Translations under genes and position numbers: made by a program
Part shown: piece after piece, positions 14,906-20,209 of the stretch
Numbering within the stretch: position 1 is the first letter of the stretch
Layout: the number at the start of each line of letters is the position of its first letter
The notes under the pieces: generated by a model
Seen by the model: the letters and a program-made list of their open reading frames with translations, nothing else
Told to the model about the DNA's origin: nothing
The model's database searches: none
DNA from: Pollutimonas bauzanensis_A
GTDB lineage: Bacteria; Pseudomonadota; Gammaproteobacteria; Burkholderiales; Burkholderiaceae_B
Length of the DNA stretch: 20,209 nucleotides
Reading direction: 5' to 3'
Assembly: GCF_040393045.1 (NCBI RefSeq)
Contig: NZ_JBEBUX010000070.1
Location: 1 to 20,209 of the forward strand

Positions 14906-16378
14906 ATGATCAAACCATTACGATTTATCTTTGCCTTAGGCGCCTTGCTGTTAGTGTTGGCAGGGTGTTCAGTAGGGCCGCATTACCAACGCCCGTCGGT
15001 CGATATGCCTGCCGCGTTCAAGGAAGCATCATTGTCGCCAGAAGATGCGCAACGCTGGAAAGCAGCGCAGCCCGCCGACGATATCGACCGAGGACGATGG
15101 TGGGCGGTATTCAACGACACTGCCTTGAACGAACTGGAAGCGCAAGCCATGGCAGCCAATCAGGACTTAAAGGCCGCGGCGGCTCGTGTAGCGCAGGCTC
15201 GCGCTTTGCAACAAGGTGCGCGTTCAGAGCTGTTTCCCCGGGTTGATGCTGGTTTTGGCCCAACCAGGCAGCGTGCTTCCAACGCCGCGCAAGGATTGTC
15301 GGATGATGCGCCAAATTCTGCATCGACTTTGTGGCGAGGGCAGGTGGGGGCGTCATATGAAGCGGATCTGTTTGGTCGCGTTGCTGCCGGTGTTGATGCG
15401 GCCACGGCTGAAACCCAGCAAAGCGAAGCCTTGTTCCGTTCGGTGCAACTGACGCTGCAGGCAGATGTTGCTCAATCCTATTTTCTAATTCGCAGGCTCG
15501 ACGCGGAGCAAGAGCTGTATCGCAGCACGGTTAGTTTACGAGGTCAGACTTTGAAATTGGTCGAGCGGCGTTATGCGGAAGGCGATATCAGTGAGCTGGA
15601 TGTTGCTCGCGCCAAGTCCGAGCTGGCGTCCGCGCAATCGGAGTCTTTAGGTGTTGAGCGGCAGCGGGCCGTTGGAGAACACGCTTTGGCAATATTGCTG
15701 GGTAAAAGTCCCGCTGATTTTTCGATTCCTCCAAGGCCTTTGCAAGAGATCAGTGTTGGAATACCTGCCGGCTTGCCTTCTTCTTTGCTGGAGCGGCGGC
15801 CGGACATCGCGGCGGCCGAACGCGCCATGGCCGCAGCCAACGCACGGATAGGTGCCGCGCAGGCGGCGTTTTTCCCGCGTTTGACAATAACCGGTGCGCT
15901 TGGATACGAGTCATCTCAGATCGGCGACTTGCTGCAATGGTCCAGCCGCACATTTTTGCTGGGGCCCTTGGTTGGAACGATGTTGTCCTTGCCCATTTTC
16001 GATGGTGGCCAACGCCAGGCAGGGCTGGACCAGGCGCGCGCCAAATATGAAGAGGATGTTGCGGTGTATCGCCAGACGGTGTTGAGTGCCTTCAGGGAAG
16101 TGGAAGACAGTTTGTCCACACTTCGTATCCTGGGTACGCAAACTACGGTCCAAGACGAGGCGGTACAGTCAGCGGCCAGGGCAGCCGAGCTTTCCCATAC
16201 GCAATACCGGGAAGGATCGGTAAGTTATCTCGATGTGATCGATGCTGATCGTGGCGTGCTTCTGCAAAAACGTGTTGCCGTGCAACTGGACGGCGACCGG
16301 GCGCAGGCCGCCGTGAACCTGATTCGGTCCATCGGCGGCGGGTGGGATCATGCAGGGGCAGACACGGCCCGGCTATGA
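14906..16378 (+). CDS. oprN: RND efflux outer-membrane channel lipoprotein, OprN/NodT family
   Basis: This is the outer-membrane exit duct of the tripartite pump, 490 residues. The lipoprotein signal peptide ends in LVLAGC with the lipidated Cys at 21, followed by the family start SVGPHYQRPSVDMPAAF. Two repeats of the outer membrane efflux protein domain are seen (about 75-265 and 285-480). The first has long helices ending ERRYAEGDISELDVARAKSE. The second contains LLERRPDIAAAERAMAAANARIGAAQAAFFPRLT and closes with SHTQYREGSVSYLDVIDADRG. These segments form the beta-barrel and periplasmic helical tunnel of the TolC fold. The open frame extends 36 codons upstream into mexF; I took the ATG at 14906, which gives a proper signal peptide and lies 19 bases after the mexF stop. 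It converges on the Bug gene with 18 bases between. Confidence 0.94.
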   Translation: MIKPLRFIFALGALLLVLAGCSVGPHYQRPSVDMPAAFKEASLSPEDAQRWKAAQPADDIDRGRWWAVFNDTALNELEAQAMAANQDLKAAAARVAQARALQQGARSELFPRVDAGFGPTRQRASNAAQGLSDDAPNSASTLWRGQVGASYEADLFGRVAAGVDAATAETQQSEALFRSVQLTLQADVAQSYFLIRRLDAEQELYRSTVSLRGQTLKLVERRYAEGDISELDVARAKSELASAQSESLGVERQRAVGEHALAILLGKSPADFSIPPRPLQEISVGIPAGLPSSLLERRPDIAAAERAMAAANARIGAAQAAFFPRLTITGALGYESSQIGDLLQWSSRTFLLGPLVGTMLSLPIFDGGQRQAGLDQARAKYEEDVAVYRQTVLSAFREVEDSLSTLRILGTQTTVQDEAVQSAARAAELSHTQYREGSVSYLDVIDADRGVLLQKRVAVQLDGDRAQAAVNLIRSIGGGWDHAGADTARL

Positions 16379-16396
16379 CCCTGCGCCTATCCTTTG

Positions 16397-17404
16397 CTAA
16401 TTAACCGTGATCCCGGCATCCTTGATGACCTTGGCAAAGCGTTTGGTGTCGTCGTCTATTTGCCTGGCCATTTGCGCTCTTGTGTCGCCTATGGTTTCTG
16501 CACCTATTTTTGCCATGCGCTCACGGAAATCGGGCGACTGAATCACTTTTACCATTTCGGTATTCAATTTTTCCAAAACACCCTCTGGAGTTCCAGCGGG
16601 TGCAAGCACGCCAAACCACGTGCCAAGATCAAAATCTTGCAGGCCAGATTCATTCATGGAGCGAGTATCAGGCAACGCAGAGGAACGCTTGGCCGTTGTC
16701 ACCGCCAGAGCGCGTAGTTTTCCGCTTTGAATATGCGGTAAAACGGGGGTGACCGTGTCAAAGGTCATAGCGATTTGCCCTCCGATAAGGTCGGTAGTCA
16801 GTGGGCCGCTGCCTTTGTAGGGCACATGAAGCAATTCAATGCCGTTTTGTTTGGCGAACTGCACTCCAATCAAGTGTTGCAGAGTGCCATAACCATTTGA
16901 ACCAAAGGCCATGCTGGGAGATGATTTTTTGGCAAGCTCAACAAGTTCCCGGACGTTTTCAGCCTTGGTGTCATTGGCATTGATGACCAGAACGTTGGGG
17001 ACCAGGGCTATCGTGGTGATGGGCTCAAAGCTTTTCTGGAAATCGTACGAAAGATTCTTATAAACGCTGCTTGCGATAGTATGGTGAACCGCGCCCATAA
17101 GCAGCGTGTAGCCATCGGGCTTGGCACGTGACACAATATCTGCGCCTAGGGTAGAGCCCGCGCCAGGTTTGTTTTCTACAATAACGGTTTGCCCTAATGA
17201 TACGGAAAGCTTGTCGCCCAGCGCCCTGGCAAGTACGTCTGTGGTTCCTCCGGCCGCAAACGGAACAATCAGGCTTATTGGCTTGCTGGGCCAGGTGTCG
17301 GCGGCGGCAACGGTACTAAGTAAGCTTGTTGCTACAGCGCCTGCAACCAGTATGGAATATTTCATGGCGTGGACGCCAGCAGCCATTAATTGTTTTCTTG
17401 TCAT
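16397..17404 (-). CDS. Bug-family tripartite tricarboxylate transporter substrate-binding protein
   Basis: This is a periplasmic solute receptor of 335 residues. The signal peptide has the basic start MTRKQ, a hydrophobic core (about residues 14-30) and a cleavage site after VAAADTWP. The mature protein shows the Bug (TctC) fold motifs: WPSKPISLIVPFAAGGTTDVLAR (about 36-58, the ligand-carboxylate loop), VENKPGAGSTLGAD, AKPDGYTLLMG, HVPYKGSGPLTTDLIGGQI, and the C-terminal FGVLAPAGTP. Ligands of this family are mostly carboxylates. Because the adjacent gene encodes a tartrate/malate dehydrogenase-like enzyme, a C4 hydroxy-dicarboxylate is the most likely ligand. The start at 17404 was chosen for the AGGAG seven bases upstream. 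No TctA/TctB membrane genes are present, as is usual for Bug orphans in Bordetella relatives. It lies 40 bases after the dehydrogenase stop. Confidence 0.92.
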   Translation of the reverse strand: MTRKQLMAAGVHAMKYSILVAGAVATSLLSTVAAADTWPSKPISLIVPFAAGGTTDVLARALGDKLSVSLGQTVIVENKPGAGSTLGADIVSRAKPDGYTLLMGAVHHTIASSVYKNLSYDFQKSFEPITTIALVPNVLVINANDTKAENVRELVELAKKSSPSMAFGSNGYGTLQHLIGVQFAKQNGIELLHVPYKGSGPLTTDLIGGQIAMTFDTVTPVLPHIQSGKLRALAVTTAKRSSALPDTRSMNESGLQDFDLGTWFGVLAPAGTPEGVLEKLNTEMVKVIQSPDFRERMAKIGAETIGDTRAQMARQIDDDTKRFAKVIKDAGITVN

Positions 17405-17444
17405 GTCTTGTCTCCTGTGTTTTGTAAGATCATCCGGATGTTTT

Positions 17445-18521
17445 CTACTTCGCTCCACTTGTGATTTCTTCGCACATGGCTCGGGTAACTTCTGCCGTTG
17501 TTGCCTTGCCGCCCAGATCGCCTGTATGTAATTGGGGGTTAGCGGTGATAAGTTCGATCACGCTCATAGTGTGGCGAGCGGCGGTTGTCTCTCCCAGGTG
17601 CTCTAAAAGCATGACGACAGACCAGAAGGTGCCTACGGGATTGGCTAGCCCCTTACCCATGATGTCGAATGCAGAGCCGTGGATAGGCTCGAACATGGAA
17701 GGGTAGCGGCGTTCTGGGTCGATGTTGCCGGTGGGAGCAATTCCAAGGCTGCCAGCCAGGGCGGCGGCCAGATCGCTCAGGATATCGGCGTGCAGGTTGG
17801 TAGCAACAATGGTATCGAGCGTTGCAGGGTTGTTCACCATCCGGGCGGTTGCGGCGTCGACCAGCTCTTTATCCCATGCGACATCGGGGAATTCTGTTGA
17901 AATCTGTTTTGCGATTTCATCCCACATCACCATGGCGTGGCGCTGGGCATTAGACTTGGTGATGACAGTCAGAAGCTTGCGGGGCCGAGATTGCGCCAAT
18001 TTAAAGGCAAAACGCATAATGCGCTCGACGCCAGCCCGCGTCATGATGGATACATCGGTGGCCGCTTCGATAGGCTGGCCCTGATGGACTCGCCCTCCAA
18101 CGCCCGAGTATTCACCTTCAGAGTTTTCGCGTACGATCACCCAGTCCAGATCGCTGGTGGCGCAGCGTTTAAGAGGGGCATCAATGCCAGGCAAGATGCG
18201 GGTAGGCCGAACGTTCGCATATTGGTCGAAGCCTTGGCATATTTTCAGCCGCAGGCCCCAAAGGGTGATGTGATCGGCAATGTGGGGGTCGCCAGCAGAG
18301 CCAAAAAGAATGGCATCTTTGTCGCGTAAGGCATCCAGGCCATTTTCCGGCATCATAACGCCATGTTTACGATAGTAGTCCCCGCCCCAATCGAAGTTTT
18401 CGAACTCAAATGTAAAAGACGAATTCGTGCGTGCCAGGGCTTCAAGCAGTTGTTGGCCGGCAGGTATCACTTCTTTGCCTATGCCATCGCCGGGAATCAT
18501 TGCGATACGATATGTTTTCAT
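17445..18521 (-). CDS. tartrate / D-malate dehydrogenase-like enzyme (isocitrate/isopropylmalate dehydrogenase family)
   Basis: This is a cytoplasmic NAD-dependent beta-decarboxylating dehydrogenase of 358 residues. Family motifs are IPGDGIGKEVIP (residues 9-20), DHITLWGLRLKICQGFDQYANVRP with the substrate-binding arginines, VRENSEGEYSGVGGR, ITKSNAQRHAMVMWDE (catalytic Lys region), TNLHADILSDLAAALAGSLGIAPTGNI (metal-binding Asp residues) and the NAD-binding FEPIHGSAFDIMGKGLANPVGT. The GNIDPERRYPSMFEP stretch is typical of the tartrate dehydrogenase/DmlA branch, separating it from LeuB. Within that branch the substrate (tartrate, D-malate or another 2-hydroxy acid) cannot be fixed from the sequence. 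GGAGA lies six bases before the ATG. It is the first gene of an operon with the Bug protein, and its divergent LysR neighbour is a likely regulator, as with dmlA/dmlR. Confidence 0.9.
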   Translation of the reverse strand: MKTYRIAMIPGDGIGKEVIPAGQQLLEALARTNSSFTFEFENFDWGGDYYRKHGVMMPENGLDALRDKDAILFGSAGDPHIADHITLWGLRLKICQGFDQYANVRPTRILPGIDAPLKRCATSDLDWVIVRENSEGEYSGVGGRVHQGQPIEAATDVSIMTRAGVERIMRFAFKLAQSRPRKLLTVITKSNAQRHAMVMWDEIAKQISTEFPDVAWDKELVDAATARMVNNPATLDTIVATNLHADILSDLAAALAGSLGIAPTGNIDPERRYPSMFEPIHGSAFDIMGKGLANPVGTFWSVVMLLEHLGETTAARHTMSVIELITANPQLHTGDLGGKATTAEVTRAMCEEITSGAK

Positions 18522-18595
18522 GCGGGGTCTCCATTTTTTGGGGGCTAGTTGTCATGAACTATAGAAGTAATCTCAGGCAAAATAAGCGGTGTGTA

Positions 18596-18612
18596 GTTAA
18601 TCCATCCTTAAC
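18596..18612. promoter_or_regulatory. LysR-type operator candidate (GTTAA-N7-TTAAC)
   Basis: A perfect five-base-arm inverted repeat that contains the T-N11-A pattern. A further TTAAC half-site follows at 18619-18623, 11 bases on. It lies in the 119-base gap between the divergent dehydrogenase and LysR genes, 29 bases before the LysR ATG. Another small inverted repeat (TAGTT-N6-AACTA, 18546-18561) lies nearer the dehydrogenase start and may be the second site. Assignment to this LysR is an inference. Confidence 0.45.
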
Positions 18613-18640
18613 CTGTGTTTAACAATCTTCTCGGTAACTT

Positions 18641-19555
18641 ATGCGGTCAAGTACTCATCCTTCCGAGCTGGCTTTTTTCTCGATGGTTGCTGCTTCCGGG
18701 GCACTGAGCGCCGCGGCTCGCACCATGGGAATTACGACACCAGCTGTTAGTAGGCGTTTGGCCCAAATGGAAGCGCGTTTGGGTGTTTCCCTGGTAACCC
18801 GAACAACTCGTCGGATGCATTTGACGCCTGAAGGCGAAATCTATCTGCTGCATGCGCGCCGAATACTGGCTGATATTGACGACATGGAGCAGTCGCTTGC
18901 TGGGGCTCGAGCTGAACCCAGGGGCTTGTTGCGAGTGAATGCAACGCCGGGGTTTGGTCGCAGCCATGTTGCGCCGCTGGTTTCACGGTTTATGTATGAG
19001 TACCCTCAAATTACAGTCCAATTGCAGTTGTCGGTTGATCCTCCTGCATTTAGCGACGATGCTTTTGACGTATGTATTCGTTTCGGCCAGCCACCTGATG
19101 GAAGGGTTATTGCCCGTCGCCTTGCGGTGAACAGGCGTCTACTCTGTGCCGCTCCCAGCTATCTAGCCAGGCATGCCCCACCAGAGAAACCGGCTGATCT
19201 TGTAAAACACAATTGCATAGAGATATTGCAAGGAGACGAAGCGCACGGTGTTTGGCGGCTTACAACAGGGGGGAAGTCGCAGAAAAAGACAGAGACGGTC
19301 AGGGTTCACGGAACGCTCAGAACTAACGATGGCGAGACGGCGGTTAATTGGGCTCTCGATGGCCACGGCATCCTGATGCGAGCTGAATGGGATATTTCCC
19401 GCTACCTGAACAGCGGTCGGTTGGTGCAAGTATTGACCGATTATCAGACACCCGACGCTGATATTTACGCCACCTATCTTCAAGGCCATCAACTTTCGGC
19501 GCGAGTGCGCACCTTTGTCGATTTTGTTGCCCAGTCGCTGTGCCAACCGGGTTGA
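18641..19555 (+). CDS. LysR-family transcriptional regulator (DmlR-like) of the organic-acid locus
   Basis: This is a 304-residue regulator of normal family length. The N-terminal helix-turn-helix runs from ELAFFSMVAASGALSAAARTMG through the recognition helix TTPAVSRRLAQMEARLG and the wing TRTTRRMHLTPEG. The effector domain starts at GLLRVNATPGFGRSHVAPL and contains FDVCIRFGQPPDGRVIARRL, then LLCAAPSYLARH. Later come EILQGDEAHGVWRL and the late ALDGHGILMRAEWDI, all typical of the CrgA/DmlR branch. It is divergent from the dehydrogenase-Bug operon with a LysR-box-like repeat between them, so it probably controls that operon in response to its substrate. The ribosome site is weak (GGTAA near the ATG). 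The PaaI thioesterase follows after 62 bases on the same strand. Confidence 0.93.
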   Translation: MRSSTHPSELAFFSMVAASGALSAAARTMGITTPAVSRRLAQMEARLGVSLVTRTTRRMHLTPEGEIYLLHARRILADIDDMEQSLAGARAEPRGLLRVNATPGFGRSHVAPLVSRFMYEYPQITVQLQLSVDPPAFSDDAFDVCIRFGQPPDGRVIARRLAVNRRLLCAAPSYLARHAPPEKPADLVKHNCIEILQGDEAHGVWRLTTGGKSQKKTETVRVHGTLRTNDGETAVNWALDGHGILMRAEWDISRYLNSGRLVQVLTDYQTPDADIYATYLQGHQLSARVRTFVDFVAQSLCQPG

Positions 19556-19617
19556 CGCTATATCTAAGCCAGTCAAATACATATAGCATGCCTAGTGCAA
19601 TAACAAAGGGAGCAGAC

Positions 19618-20082
19618 ATGATGCGCGATGCGCTAACAGAGAAAGAAGCCATTGCAATGGAAAAACGAGTACGTGACAGCTTTGACAAGCAAGGCTTGAT
19701 GCACCATCTGGGGGCCACTATTACCCGCGTTGTGCCTGGCATTGTGCATATTCAAATGCCATACCGGCCCGAGCTCACGCAGCAACACGGCTTTTTCCAT
19801 GCGGGTAGCACCAGCGCCATTGCTGACTCGGCCGGAGGGTATGCGGGCTTTACCTTGTTTCCGGAAGATAGCTCGGTGCTTACCGTGGAGTTCAAAATCA
19901 ACCTGGTTGCGCCAGCGCGGGGCGATTATCTGGAAGCTATCGGCAAGGTAGTTCGGTCCGGGCGTACCCTTACCATCTGCCAGCTTGAAGTATTTGGCGT
20001 AGTCGGTGCACAAAAGACACTAGTCGCAATGGGACAGCAAACGCTGATCTGCGTCCCTGACAAGCCTGACGCACCTAAATGA
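19618..20082 (+). CDS. PaaI-family hotdog-fold thioesterase
   Basis: This is an acyl-CoA thioesterase-like protein of 154 residues with one hotdog fold. The family signature QQHGFFHAGSTSAIADSAGGYA sits at residues 55-76, with the conserved HG (57-58) and the acidic Asp70 at the start of the central helix. It is followed by the strand pair VLTVEFKINLVAPARGDYLEAIGKVVRSGRTLTICQLEVFG usual for PaaI and YbgC relatives. Such proteins hydrolyse aryl- or acyl-CoA esters to recycle CoA; the substrate is not known here. The open frame begins 26 codons earlier and overlaps the LysR gene. I chose the ATG at 19618 because AAAGGGAG lies five bases before it; the ATG at 19621 is equivalent. No phenylacetate or other CoA pathway gene is visible nearby. 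Confidence 0.9.
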   Translation: MMRDALTEKEAIAMEKRVRDSFDKQGLMHHLGATITRVVPGIVHIQMPYRPELTQQHGFFHAGSTSAIADSAGGYAGFTLFPEDSSVLTVEFKINLVAPARGDYLEAIGKVVRSGRTLTICQLEVFGVVGAQKTLVAMGQQTLICVPDKPDAPK

Positions 20083-20113
20083 GATCGTAGGGCGGATTGC
20101 GGTGCTCGAAAGT

Positions 20114-20133
20114 GCCGGAATCCGACATCCGGC
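20114..20133 (+). terminator. weak hairpin downstream of the thioesterase gene
   Basis: GCCGGA (20114-20119) pairs with TCCGGC (20128-20133) across an eight-base loop, starting 31 bases after the thioesterase stop. The following bases (GCCCTTGGTTTG) are not a proper T tract, so rho-independent termination is only possible, not clear. Confidence 0.3.
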
Positions 20134-20157
20134 GCCCTTGGTTTGATACGTAATCCT

Positions 20158-20209
20158 CTCTATATATAGAGGGTGGTCAGAGAGCTCTATATAGAGGGTG
20201 GCCAGAGAG
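20158..20209. repeat. tandem repeat, two 25-27 bp units with internal palindromes, running to the window edge
   Basis: Two adjacent units (20158-20184 and 20185-20209) are the same except for one extra TA in the first and a T/C difference. Each starts with a perfect palindrome, CTCTATATATAGAG or CTCTATATAGAG, followed by GGTGG(T/C)CAGAGAG. The window stops at the exact end of the second unit, so more copies may follow. The units lie 75 bases after the thioesterase gene in non-coding sequence. The TA-number difference looks like slippage. No function is assigned. Confidence 0.75.

Noticed and set aside
17431..17440. Perfect palindrome CATCCGGATG between the dehydrogenase and Bug genes
   Set aside because: Only ten bases with no loop, so it cannot form a useful RNA hairpin; too short to call a binding site.
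17722..18329. Plus-strand open frames of 120-130 codons across the dehydrogenase gene
   Set aside because: Antisense shadows of a well-conserved enzyme with no recognisable protein features.
20158..20209. CRISPR array interpretation of the terminal repeat
   Set aside because: The units are directly adjacent with no unique spacers, and no cas gene is in view.

Overview
The window reads as an ordinary chromosomal segment of a betaproteobacterium, most likely family Alcaligenaceae (Bordetella, Pusillimonas or Advenella-like). The basis is a Bug-type periplasmic binding protein next to a tartrate dehydrogenase-like enzyme and a LysR regulator, several CrgA/DmlR-type LysR proteins, the PbpG architecture and a moderate-to-high GC content. 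Species cannot be assigned from sequence reading alone. Coding density is high: no stretch above about 200 bases lacks a gene. I saw no insertion sequence, phage gene or CRISPR array.

Left part (1-7.8 kb), housekeeping. The window opens inside a tRNA-Pro(GGG) gene on the minus strand. Upstream of it, also on the minus strand, is a two-gene potassium uptake operon: a KtrA/TrkA-type RCK subunit, then a KtrB/TrkH-type channel subunit. Divergent from it is an Old Yellow Enzyme/NemA-like flavin oxidoreductase. A small lipoprotein then converges on a GatB/YqeY-domain protein. A YpfH-like serine hydrolase follows, ending in a 4-base overlap with the end of a small secreted protein. That secreted protein is the last gene of a minus-strand run: D-Ala-D-Ala endopeptidase (PbpG), NRDE/TANGO2 protein, small secreted protein.

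Middle part (7.9-16.4 kb), an export locus. A LysR regulator and an MFS transporter lie on the minus strand. Divergent from them is a complete tripartite RND efflux operon: adaptor, 1061-residue HAE1 pump and outer-membrane lipoprotein, closely resembling MexEF-OprN. The shared intergenic region holds a T-N11-A inverted repeat suited to LysR binding and a second inverted repeat nearer the pump operon. Between the LysR and MFS genes is an unannotated-looking 24-codon ORF. It has a strong Shine-Dalgarno and its stop codon overlaps the MFS start codon (ATGA), which suggests translational coupling.

Right part (16.4-20.2 kb), an organic-acid locus. A tartrate/D-malate dehydrogenase-like enzyme and a Bug solute-binding protein form a minus-strand operon. 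Divergent from it is a second LysR gene, followed by a PaaI-type hotdog thioesterase. The window ends inside, or at the end of, a short tandem repeat of 25-27 bp units, each opening with a perfect CTCT(AT)nAGAG palindrome.

I do not see a clearly new multi-gene system. The observations most worth a second look are the coupled mini-ORF before the MFS gene, the terminal palindromic repeat, the Cys/His-containing C-terminal tail of the efflux-linked LysR, and a His replacing an FMN-contacting Arg in the Old Yellow Enzyme.
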